DNA of 36,315 bases, taken from the NCBI GenBank assembly GCA_016710435.1, contig JADJVV010000029.1, forward strand, positions 1 to 36,315. The letters run 5' to 3'. The notes beneath the pieces were generated by a model, which made no database searches, was not told where the DNA came from, and saw nothing but the letters and a program-made list of their open reading frames with translations. Below, in pieces: positions 24,959-30,844 of this stretch (position 1 is its first letter; each line of letters opens with the position of its first letter). The position numbers and the translations under genes are program-made. This DNA comes from Hyphomicrobiales bacterium. GTDB taxonomy: Bacteria; Pseudomonadota; Alphaproteobacteria; Rhizobiales; Aestuariivirgaceae.

Positions 24959-25455
24959 GCCAAGCCCAGCACCACCGTCTTGGGCTGCATTGCCACGCCA
25001 TCGGCCACCGCCTTCAGCAGCACCATGTAACGTGCGTCCACCTCGCGCAGTTGCGCGGTCAGGCCGTCCACGCGGCTGGCCCAGCAGTGCGCCTCGTCTG
25101 CGCGGGCAGAACGCACAGCTTCGCGTAGCTGCGCGTTCTCGGCGACGATGCGCTCTGTCATGGCCGTGATCCCCTCGTCCGGCCGGGCGCCACCCAACTC
25201 GCGCAGTCTCAGGCCCTCGTCCATCTCATCGCGCAGTGTGGCGACCAGCGCCCTTTCGGATTCCCGCAGGCGATGCGCTTCGCCAGCTTCAGCGTGCAGC
25301 CGGTACACCTCGGCCAAAATCTGCCCGTGTAGGCCGCAGGCCTTGGCGTGCAGGGCGTCTGTCGTGGTGAGAGGCTTCTCGAACAAGCCATCGCCCAGGT
25401 CGTCGCAGGCTTCGACGTAGCGGCCAATCAGCCGCATCAGGTCATCAGCAGTCAT
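24922..25455 (-). CDS. Cassette 1 protein, unknown, coiled-coil
   Basis: 177 residues, start ATG at 25455 with GAGGTG 6-11 bases upstream. Mostly charged helix (RLRESERALVATLRDEMDEGLRLRE, ERIVAENAQLREAVRSA, DGLTAQLREVDARYMVLLKAV) with coiled-coil character. No family recognised; long helical proteins of this kind are common among phage early accessory genes. The gene has no stop in its own cassette: it reads through the core site (as A-P-N) and stops in attI, so nine residues (FNSPATPVA) come from attI. It lies antisense to the attC orientation. Confidence 0.7.
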   Translation of the reverse strand: MTADDLMRLIGRYVEACDDLGDGLFEKPLTTTDALHAKACGLHGQILAEVYRLHAEAGEAHRLRESERALVATLRDEMDEGLRLRELGGARPDEGITAMTERIVAENAQLREAVRSARADEAHCWASRVDGLTAQLREVDARYMVLLKAVADGVAMQPKTVVLGLAPNFNSPATPVA

Positions 25456-25470
25456 ACATCACCTCGTGGG

Positions 25471-25573
25471 GCCTAACCCCTCGCTCGAAAGGACCGCAAA
25501 CGGCGGTCGCGTTTTGTGGCTTTACTCGGGCTGTGGTGCCGCCGTTTGCGGCCTCTCAGCTCGAACGTTATGC
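25471..25573 (+). other. attC: attC site 1
   Basis: R'' GCCTAAC at 25471-25477 and R' GTTATGC at 25567-25573. L boxes are GCTCGAAAGG on the left and AGCTCGAAC on the right; the left one carries the extra base that marks L''. The middle folds on a 13-base perfect repeat (CCGCAAACGGCGG / CCGCCGTTTGCGG). Orientation is plus. Confidence 0.88.
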
Positions 25574-25577
25574 CGCT

Positions 25578-25895
25578 TCAGGCGCGAGTGAGCGCACTCG
25601 GGGCCTGAAAAGGTTGGGGCGCTGTGGGCGTGAACCGGCGCAGCGTGCCCATGGCGTAGGGTGCAAGTCGGTCGGTGCGGCGCGTGGCGCCTGCGCGCGC
25701 CGTAGGCTTTGTGGGCTGGCGGGTCGCGGTTTCGGTGCCTGTCCTCAGCATGCCGCTGTCGTGGATGCTGTAGAACTTGGCGCACTTCGCGTTTGTGCCG
25801 TCGCTGCACGGGTCCAGCGTGAAGCCAAATTCCTTGTCCAGCGCGTCAAACAACCATTGCGGTGTGCCCCACACGTCGGTGGCTTGGCTGAACAT
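25578..25895 (-). pseudogene. Truncated phage N6-adenine methyltransferase fragment
   Basis: The first 50 residues from ATG 25895 (MFSQATDVWGTPQWLFDALDKEFGFTLDPCSDGTNAKCAKFYSIHDSG) are a clear N-terminus of the phage Dam-type N6-adenine methyltransferase family. The family then needs a DPPY-like NPPYG catalytic motif. Here the frame changes into unrelated Arg/Thr/Pro-rich sequence, and no such motif is found in the other frame either. The cassette is also too short for the full gene. The product is unlikely to be an active methyltransferase. It ends five bases from the core site of attC 1. Confidence 0.75.
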
Positions 25896-25943
25896 CACTT
25901 CGGTATCATTGCGCTCCACGTCCTTCTCGTCTATCCACCAGCG

Positions 25944-26012
25944 GCATAACCCCTCGCTCAAGCCGAGTCGCAACGGAGTACCGTCGCGCCCGGCTTAGCT
26001 CGAACGTTAGGG
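25944..26012 (+). other. attC: attC site 2
   Basis: R'' GCATAAC at 25944-25950 and R' GTTAGGG at 26006-26012. L'' is GCTCAAGCCG; its partner read in reverse is GCTAAGCCG, one base shorter, fixing the plus orientation. Total 69 bases with a short loop. Confidence 0.88.
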
Positions 26013-26019
26013 CGCTCCC

Positions 26020-26856
26020 TCATGCCATCGCCAGGGAATGCCCACGCGGCACCTTAAAGCCCGCCGCTTTGGCATGCCCACCGCCGCCGTACTCCTTGGC
26101 AATCTCGCTCACGTCCACGCCATCATCGGCAGCGCGCAAGCCGAACACCCGGCCTTCTTCGGTGTCCCAGTAGCAGGCCGCGAACGGCTGGCCTTGCGCC
26201 ATCAGGTGCGCGGCATCGCTCACCAGCGTGTAGGGCAGGCTCGCCACCGGCACTGAATAGTTCGCAATGACCATGCGGCGCTGGCACACCTTCACCAGCT
26301 CGGCCACGTCCTTGTGGTGCTTGCGCTCAATGGCGGCGCCGGCCGCTGTCATCTTCAGCAGTTCCACTTGGTCGGCGTTCATCAGCTTGTCCCACGTCTC
26401 GAACGTGTATTCGTGGCTGAAGACCAGCGCCTGAATCTCGCGCGTGCCGGCCAGCTTGAAGCGCCACAGGTCGCGGTCTTCGACGTGGCCCAGCAGAAGC
26501 GGGCGGTCTTCGCCGGGAAACAGGAAGTCCCACGCCAACGTGGCGCCGCTGCGTTCAAGGTCGGTGTACTGCCGCAGACCTTCCAGTCCGGCCATGTCTT
26601 CAATGGCCGTCTTGTGGTGGTCAATCAGCGTCACCCGTGCGGCCTTGGTCAGCATGTCGGCCACCACGGCGCGCTTGTAGCTGAAGTCCACCAGGTACAC
26701 GTCGCGGCCGGTCACATCGGGCGGCGGGGTCTGGTACACGCCGGCCACATAGTCGGCGGTGTCGCGGTGGTATCGCCAGAAGCACCAAGCGGCGCTGAAG
26801 CCGTCCGCACAGTTGCCGTGGTAAATCACCAGTGGTTTTGCTTCGGTATCAGGCAT
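26020..26856 (-). CDS. Cassette 3: DHH-family phosphoesterase
   Basis: 278 residues; ATG at 26856 with GGAG eight bases upstream. DHH motifs in order: motif I YHGNCADGFSAAW (H13, D18), motif II VYLVDFSY (D57) and motif III LIDHHKTA (D79-H80-H81), followed by an acidic position in the HVEDRDLWRF block and a Gly-rich DHHA-like end (YGGGGHAKAAGFKVP). Enzymes of this type hydrolyse phosphodiesters such as short oligonucleotides or cyclic dinucleotides; the substrate cannot be told from sequence. The stop lies inside the cassette, seven bases before the core. Also of interest as a possible nucleotide-signal degrader in phage-host conflict (inference). Confidence 0.9.
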   Translation of the reverse strand: MPDTEAKPLVIYHGNCADGFSAAWCFWRYHRDTADYVAGVYQTPPPDVTGRDVYLVDFSYKRAVVADMLTKAARVTLIDHHKTAIEDMAGLEGLRQYTDLERSGATLAWDFLFPGEDRPLLLGHVEDRDLWRFKLAGTREIQALVFSHEYTFETWDKLMNADQVELLKMTAAGAAIERKHHKDVAELVKVCQRRMVIANYSVPVASLPYTLVSDAAHLMAQGQPFAACYWDTEEGRVFGLRAADDGVDVSEIAKEYGGGGHAKAAGFKVPRGHSLAMA

Positions 26857-26971
26857 CTCTGCTCTCCATCAAACGCCCCTGCTTCGCAGCGGCTAAATCA
26901 ACACAGTCCGCGCATGCCGGGTACGGCATCCGCTCGTGGCGTGCATAGGGCGTCACGCTTCGGCACCAGCG

Positions 26972-27028
26972 CCCTAACACCGGCTGCAACGGACTGCCTA
27001 CGGCAGCCGTTGATCCTTGCCGTTAGGG
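26972..27028 (+). other. attC: attC site 3 (short type)
   Basis: R'' CCCTAAC at 26972-26978 and R' GTTAGGG at 27022-27028, 57 bases. The stem CAACGG-A-CTGCC/GGCAG-CCGTTG has a three-base loop. The cassette to its left opens with GTTAGGGCGCT and closes with the complementary AGCGCCCTAAC. The sequence differs from the other sites, so this cassette probably comes from another integron lineage. Plus orientation by the extra left-side base. Confidence 0.82.
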
Positions 27029-27519
27029 CGCTCGCGGCCCGCCAGCGTTTGGCGTGCCTGCGCTTCCAGTTCATCCATCTTCAGCAGCATCGTCTTGAAT
27101 GCGCCGTCGCTCACTTCGGCTTCGATCATCGCGTCCATGATCTGTTCGCGGCTGAACCTGTCGCACGGCTGCGCCGGGTCGCGCTGCCACGGGTTGCGCA
27201 GAAACAGGGCGTCCCAGCGCAGCGGCGTCAGCGCCAGCGCGGCGTGACTCATGGCCTCGTGCAAGTCGCCGTGGTGGCCGTGTTCGTGCCAGAAGTCAAT
27301 CAGCCCGGCCAGCGCCAGGCGCAGCGTGCGCACCTGCTGTTCCACCACTGCGGCCAGTTGCTCTCCTTTGGGCAAGTAGTCCATGTTCCACGCATCGCCC
27401 AGCGGCTCGGGCTCTGTGCCGCCACTCCAGCGCAGCGAGAACAGCGCGTCCTCGTCCATGTGGTCCATCTCTGCCAGCTTGTTTGCCAGCAGCGCGGCCA
27501 GTTCGTCATTCGTTGCCAT
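26998..27519 (-). CDS. Cassette 4 protein, unknown
   Basis: 173 residues, ATG at 27519 with AAGGA 9-13 bases upstream. Acidic and helical, with no signal peptide and no membrane segment; contains GLIDFWHEHGHHGDLHEAMSHAALALTPLRWDALF and a helical EQIMDAMIEAEVSDGAFKTMLLKMDELEAQARQ. No family recognised. Like the cassette-1 gene it has no stop of its own: it crosses the core site as R-P-N and ends eight codons later inside attC 3. Confidence 0.65.
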   Translation of the reverse strand: MATNDELAALLANKLAEMDHMDEDALFSLRWSGGTEPEPLGDAWNMDYLPKGEQLAAVVEQQVRTLRLALAGLIDFWHEHGHHGDLHEAMSHAALALTPLRWDALFLRNPWQRDPAQPCDRFSREQIMDAMIEAEVSDGAFKTMLLKMDELEAQARQTLAGRERPNGKDQRLP

Positions 27520-27552
27520 TCGTCGTCCTTTTGTTTCTCAAAATCGCGGGGC

Positions 27553-27559
27553 GTTAGGC
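27553..27559 (+). other. Orphan core site, attC of cassette 4 missing
   Basis: GTTAGGC, followed by GTCAT. The same 12 bases return in reverse complement at 28391-28402, so this is the true left end of cassette 5. No R''/L'' partner is found in the 150 bases before it; the sequence there belongs to the cassette-4 gene and its RBS. The attC that should close cassette 4 has been lost or reduced to its last bases. Confidence 0.65.
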
Positions 27560-27601
27560 GTCATACGAAACCATCGGCGACGCGTGCCGAGCGCAGGCGA
27601 A

Positions 27602-27820
27602 CTATCGTGATGCCTTTCTAGTAGTTGGTTCGTCAGCGTCGAAGATGGCTTCTATTGGGGCATCGAACACTCTAGCGATTGCAAAAGCCAATGGCAGGCT
27701 CGGGTCATAGCGGCCAGTCTCGATGGCATTGACCGTTTGACGAGAAACGTTGAGCAAATCGGCCAGCATGGCCTGACTCCATCCGCGCTCGGCTCGCAAC
27801 TCGCGCACACTGTTCTTCAT
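27602..27820 (-). CDS. Cassette 5: XRE-family transcriptional regulator
   Basis: 72 residues, one helix-turn-helix domain (VRELRAERGWSQAMLADLLNVSRQTVNAIETGRYDPSLPLAFAIARVFDAPIEAIF), the short YozG-like class. ATG at 27820 overlaps the stop of the membrane-protein gene (ATGA), so both are translated together. In related pairs the regulator controls the membrane-protein operon; a palindrome overlapping the promoter is present upstream. Confidence 0.92.
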   Translation of the reverse strand: MKNSVRELRAERGWSQAMLADLLNVSRQTVNAIETGRYDPSLPLAFAIARVFDAPIEAIFDADEPTTRKASR

Positions 27821-28200
27821 CGATGGCGCAGACTGCCAACCACTGCCAGTACACCCCAGACCGCGCCCATCACGGGCCAGACCGTGAACATGCTGAGCCT
27901 GGGATAGCCGGAGGTCTCGAGGAATCCGTATGTGAAAGTCCACCCCGCAGTGACAGCAGCGGCGATCGCCAAATACTCAAGTGAGGTCTTGCGAATGAAC
28001 TCGTCAGAGCGGCGGATCTGCCGCACGATGACCAAAACGACGAGTACGAAGGGCAGCATCGGACTCACCAGAACAGCGACTTGTAGCAGGCCAGGAGACA
28101 TGCCTCTGCCTACGACAAGCGCTACGGTCAAGATGATCACGTAGAGGGCAATCGCACCAGCCAATTCCTTGAAGTAGGTGAGATTGTTCGACTCAGCCAT
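27817..28200 (-). CDS. Cassette 5: four-helix membrane protein paired with XRE regulator
   Basis: 127 residues with four hydrophobic segments (about 15-32, 40-60, 76-95, 102-120), including LYVIILTVALVVG and VAVLVSPMLPFVLVVLVIV. Resembles the small DUF2178-like membrane proteins that are encoded together with a YozG-like regulator in many chromosomes. RBS AGGAG eight bases before ATG 28200, with its own promoter upstream. Function unknown. Confidence 0.8.
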   Translation of the reverse strand: MAESNNLTYFKELAGAIALYVIILTVALVVGRGMSPGLLQVAVLVSPMLPFVLVVLVIVRQIRRSDEFIRKTSLEYLAIAAAVTAGWTFTYGFLETSGYPRLSMFTVWPVMGAVWGVLAVVGSLRHR

Positions 28201-28229
28201 GTCAGACTCCTATGCAATGACAAGTATGT

Positions 28230-28263
28230 TTTACATGGTAAATCGAGTTGACCGGCATGTCAA
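28230..28263 (-). promoter_or_regulatory. Promoter and operator of the cassette-5 operon
   Basis: On the minus strand: TTGACA (28263-28258), 17 bases, TACCAT (28240-28235). The palindrome TTTAC-ATG-GTAAA at 28230-28242 covers the -10 box. A perfect -35, ideal spacing and a 13-base palindrome make this a likely autoregulated promoter for the membrane protein and XRE genes, 35 bases upstream of the ATG. Confidence 0.75.
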
Positions 28264-28395
28264 GGGACCTTGACAAGGCCACACCTAGCACGGCGGCTGC
28301 GGTCGAAGTAGTACTCATCGTGCACACTGCCGTCGCGCGAAGGCGAAATGTCTGCGCAGAGAACCTCGACACCATGCTACGACTGCGGAGATGAC

Positions 28396-28524
28396 GCCTA
28401 ACCCCTCGCTCAAGCGGAGCGCCAACGGCAGGCCACCAGGCCCGGGCCGGTGGTACGCGGTACATTTTCACCGGCCCGGGCCTGGCGTCCTGCCGTCGTC
28501 GCCCGCTTAGCTCGAACGTTCTAT
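28396..28524 (+). other. attC: attC site 5
   Basis: R'' GCCTAAC at 28396-28402 and a divergent R' GTTCTAT at 28518-28524. L'' is GCTCAAGCGG against GCTAAGCGG in the reversed L', so the extra C marks plus orientation. A 17-base perfect stem (CCAGGCCCGGGCCGGTG and its complement) fills the centre. Confidence 0.88.
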
Positions 28525-28528
28525 TTCA

Positions 28529-28981
28529 CTAAGACCGCTCGCCAGCCGCCCAGGCGGTTTCCAGCCTCTGCATGCTGGCCAGCGTCTGCTGCTGCACTTG
28601 CAGCAGGGCTTCCATCGACTCGGCAATCCGCCCAAGATTCGTGTCCATCGAGCCCAGCGCCCAAGACATCGACACCAGCTCGTCCCAGGGGGATTCATTC
28701 TTTGTGCGGGTGCCTTGGAACTTGGTGGGCAACTCCGGCACAGTCGCCGGCTTCGGCTTGTTTGCCTGCACGATCTCGTTCGCTCCTCGCTGCTCAATCC
28801 ACACGGGGCCGCTGCGGTCGTTCGGTGTGCGCATCAGTTTGAGCGCTTGCACTTTGCCTTGAGTGTGCGCATCGCTAAGTGCGCGGGCTGTAGGCTCGCC
28901 ATGCGTCCTGCACAGGTCGGCCATCGGTACAAAGCCGGCTGGCACTTGGCTGGCATCAGTAATCACTCGGGTCTTAAACAT
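28529..28981 (-). CDS. Cassette 6 protein, unknown
   Basis: 150 residues. The start at 28981 has AGGAG 8-12 bases upstream; longer frames begin inside attC 6 and are rejected. The N-terminal part (FVPMADLCRTHGEPTARALSDAHTQGKVQALKLMRTPNDRSGPVWIEQ) looks like a small DNA-binding or KilA/Mor-like helical domain but I cannot name it. The C-terminus is helical with possible coiled coil (RIAESMEALLQVQQQTLASMQRLETAW). The TAG stop overlaps the cassette's terminal repeat. Confidence 0.72.
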   Translation of the reverse strand: MFKTRVITDASQVPAGFVPMADLCRTHGEPTARALSDAHTQGKVQALKLMRTPNDRSGPVWIEQRGANEIVQANKPKPATVPELPTKFQGTRTKNESPWDELVSMSWALGSMDTNLGRIAESMEALLQVQQQTLASMQRLETAWAAGERS

Positions 28982-29019
28982 CAGCTTTCTCCTAGTTGGG
29001 TGCCACCGGCACCAGTGAA

Positions 29020-29079
29020 ATAGAACTAGTCGCTCAAGCGGACCGCCTGACGGCGGCCCGCTTAGCTCCAACGTTAGCC
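29020..29079 (+). other. attC: attC site 6
   Basis: R'' ATAGAAC at 29020-29026, a departure from RYYYAAC that exactly complements the R' GTTCTAT at the left end of the same cassette; the repeat extends to 13 bases (GTTCTATTTCACT / AGTGAAATAGAAC). R' is GTTAGCC at 29073-29079. L'' CGCTCAAGCGG, stem GGACCGCC/GGCGGCCC. Plus orientation. Confidence 0.86.
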
Positions 29080-29092
29080 AGCGCCAAACCCA

Positions 29093-29416
29093 TCACGCCG
29101 GCTCGTAGGTGGCTGCGAAGATGTCCGGTTTGCACGGGTAGTGCTCGCCAGCCACGCCGCGAATGATCCAGTCGCCTGGACTGGCGACATGCTGGCCTTC
29201 AAGCGTAGGAACCATGATGTTGTTGTTGTGCCATTGCGCAAACTCGCGCCCGATGGCGTGCTGCCCCTCGTTGATCCAGTGAATCAGAGCGTAGCTGCTG
29301 CCGTCGTTGCGGAACTGGCGGGCCTCAATCACGACAGGCTTCGTTCTGAAACGCGCTGTGGGCTGTTCGGTTGTTGCCGCGTCCAACTCGTGGCCGGCGC
29401 TGAGAAATGTTTGCAT
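29093..29416 (-). CDS. Cassette 7: phage-type PGDWI protein
   Basis: 107 residues. From residue about 25: TKPVVIEARQF, a variable middle, then TLEGQHVASPGDWIIRGVAGEHYPCKPDIFAATYE. This is a small protein family (PGDYG-like) that I know almost only from phage and prophage early regions; function unknown. ATG at 29416 with AAGGAA seven to twelve bases upstream. The cassette ends carry a perfect 13-base repeat (GTTAGCCAGCGCC and its complement). Confidence 0.82.
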   Translation of the reverse strand: MQTFLSAGHELDAATTEQPTARFRTKPVVIEARQFRNDGSSYALIHWINEGQHAIGREFAQWHNNNIMVPTLEGQHVASPGDWIIRGVAGEHYPCKPDIFAATYEPA

Positions 29417-29456
29417 GTCGGTTCCTTCTGTGTTGTGCCAGCATGGGTCGGGCGCT

Positions 29457-29558
29457 GGCTAACCCCTCGCTCAACCTGAGCCCCAACGGCGGGTTGCAGT
29501 GTCGTGTTACTCATGCTTGGGTGCCGCCGTTGGGTCCAGGTTAGCTCGAACGTTCGGT
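29457..29558 (+). other. attC: attC site 7, last of the array
   Basis: R'' GGCTAAC at 29457-29463 and R' GTTCGGT at 29552-29558. L'' CGCTCAACCTG against reversed L' GCTAACCTG (one base shorter). Inner stem CCAACGGCGG/CCGCCGTTGG. Plus orientation. No further attC is seen to the right, so the array ends here. Confidence 0.86.
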
Positions 29559-29560
29559 GC

Positions 29561-30118
29561 TCATGCCGCCCCCACGTCCAGGTAGTGGCCAACGCCAAGG
29601 CGCGCAAATTCGCCGTGCACCACCGTGCCTGGCGCCACCTGATACCTGTGGTTGTGCGTCCAGCCAGGGCAGATGGTGATGATTGGCTCACCTGTCGTGC
29701 GCGGCTGCGTGGGCTGCGGCCGGATCGGCTCGGCGCCGCGGATCAGGCCGCCGGCCATCACGGGCGGCTGGGCGCCTGTGCGGTCACGCAGGCCGGGCAG
29801 TTTGGTGGTGGATGGGTGGTAGAGCGTGGGGGTGTAGCGTGGCGCCGTCGTGGCCAGCGTGGCGCGCATGGCCGCATGCTCGGCGACTGCTGCCGGTGTG
29901 GCGGCATAGGCTGGCGCGCGGCCTGGCTTGCACTGCGTCAGGTGGCCGGCCTTGATCATCTGCTGATAGATGTGTTTGGCCCTGTCGCGGTTTTTTGAGT
30001 CGAATCGGTTGTGCACATGCTCTGGCTTGCAGCCGCCTGGGGCCATGGCCAGGTCAATGATCTTCCAGCGGATCATCTCGGTGCTTTGCGCTTTGCGCGG
30101 GCTGTGGTTTGGGTTCAC
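29561..30118 (-). CDS. Early phage protein with helical DNA-binding-like N-terminus
   Basis: 185 residues, GTG start coupled to the previous gene's stop (GTGA). N-terminal MIRWKIIDLAMAPGGCKPEHVHNRFDSKNRDRAKHIYQQMIKAGHLTQCK looks like a winged helix for DNA binding. The C-terminal half is Pro/Thr-rich. It is the last regular gene of the leftward early operon before the integron; its stop is only three bases from the last core site. Confidence 0.7.
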   Translation of the reverse strand: MNPNHSPRKAQSTEMIRWKIIDLAMAPGGCKPEHVHNRFDSKNRDRAKHIYQQMIKAGHLTQCKPGRAPAYAATPAAVAEHAAMRATLATTAPRYTPTLYHPSTTKLPGLRDRTGAQPPVMAGGLIRGAEPIRPQPTQPRTTGEPIITICPGWTHNHRYQVAPGTVVHGEFARLGVGHYLDVGAA

Positions 30119-30387
30119 AGGATGCGTACCAGGTGGTGGTGGATGGGGTGGCGGTGGATGATTCCCATCTCAGCGCCGAGTGCCAGCGCGCGGGTGGCCA
30201 TGGCCACTACCTCGGGCGCGTGTTCGCGCTCGTCAACCATGGGCCGCGTGTCCCACCACAGACGGCCACCTGGCTCGCCTGGGGCGGTGGTGCGCTGGCA
30301 TTCGCTCTGGATGTCGGCGGTGATGGCGCCGGTGGCGACATCGACCAGCGCGTTCAGCATGTCGGTGCTGCGGGGTGCGGTGCTCAT
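30115..30387 (-). CDS. Small early protein, unknown
   Basis: 90 residues starting MSTAPRSTDMLNALVDVATGAITADIQSECQRT. The ATG at 30387 overlaps the stop of the upstream gene (TGATG); a longer frame exists but lacks this coupling. No family recognised. Confidence 0.7.
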   Translation of the reverse strand: MSTAPRSTDMLNALVDVATGAITADIQSECQRTTAPGEPGGRLWWDTRPMVDEREHAPEVVAMATRALALGAEMGIIHRHPIHHHLVRIL

Positions 30388-30647
30388 CACAGGGCCTGCA
30401 TGGCGGCGATGTGGTCGCGCCGCGTGCGCCACAGGATGACGCCGCCGCGCAGCTGGCTGGCGGCGCGCCCGCGCATCGACAGTGCGGCCAGCACATCGCG
30501 CACGGTGTACATATCCAGGCCCGTGATGGTGGACAGGTGCGCCGTGCTGGTGCCTTCCGGGTGGCGGTGCATGGCGCGCAGCACTTTGCAGGCCTGCTGG
30601 CTTCCTTCTTCGGTGGCCTGTGGCAGGCCGGCTGGGGTGTAGATCAT
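30387..30647 (-). CDS. Small winged-helix early protein
   Basis: 86 residues. KVLRAMHRHPEGTSTAHLSTITGLDMYTVRDVLAALSMRGRAASQLRGGVILWRT has the helix-turn-helix plus wing layout of small transcription regulators. Start overlaps the stop of the next upstream gene (ATGA). Confidence 0.75.
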   Translation of the reverse strand: MIYTPAGLPQATEEGSQQACKVLRAMHRHPEGTSTAHLSTITGLDMYTVRDVLAALSMRGRAASQLRGGVILWRTRRDHIAAMQAL

Positions 30648-30844
30648 GCTGCGGCGGCCCTGCGCTGTGCTTCCATCTCAGCGGCCAGGTTCATGGCGCC
30701 GATGAGGGTGGTGGTTTCAACATCGGTGTGGGCGACGGCATACAGGCCCGTCTCAAGCCGGCGGACGTGGTAATACGGCAGCAGTCGCGTGGGGCTGGCG
30801 GGTGTGACCAGGCAGGGCGGGTAGATGGCGGGCATGGCGGTCAT
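30644..30844 (-). CDS. Small early protein, unknown
   Basis: 66 residues (MTAMPAIYPPCLVTPASPTRLLPYYHVRRLETGLYAVAHTDVETTTLIGAMNLAAEMEAQRRAAAA). Start at 30844 chosen because it overlaps the previous stop (ATGA); the longer upstream frame is a shadow of the neighbour. No family recognised. Confidence 0.7.
   Translation of the reverse strand: MTAMPAIYPPCLVTPASPTRLLPYYHVRRLETGLYAVAHTDVETTTLIGAMNLAAEMEAQRRAAAA

Larger units (their letters stand above)
23872..29558. mobile_element. Integron: intI, attI and cassette array inside a phage
   Basis: The element consists of intI on the minus strand, attI next to its 5' end, and an array of about seven cassettes with six recognisable attC sites up to 29558. 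The relative order intI-attI-array is the normal integron order. Phage genes touch it on both sides: DUF4224/int overlap the 3' end of intI, and an early phage gene ends three bases after the last core site. All recognisable cassette genes lie on the minus strand, opposite to the normal direction. Confidence 0.9.

Noticed and set aside
25533..25949. 138-residue plus-strand frame in cassette 2
   Set aside because: Starts inside attC 1, no RBS, antisense to the methyltransferase fragment.
26314..27621. 435-residue plus-strand frame across cassettes 3 to 5, in the usual cassette direction
   Set aside because: It crosses attC 3 and is antisense to the clear DHH phosphoesterase gene; no RBS and no domain. 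Codon mirror of minus-strand genes.
28202..28471. 89-residue minus-strand frame starting inside attC 5
   Set aside because: Begins in the attC stem and covers the promoter of the cassette-5 operon; no RBS.
24900..29560. CRISPR array, because of repeated similar blocks
   Set aside because: Spacing is irregular (0.4-1 kb), blocks are imperfect palindromes with integron core sites, and no cas gene is present.
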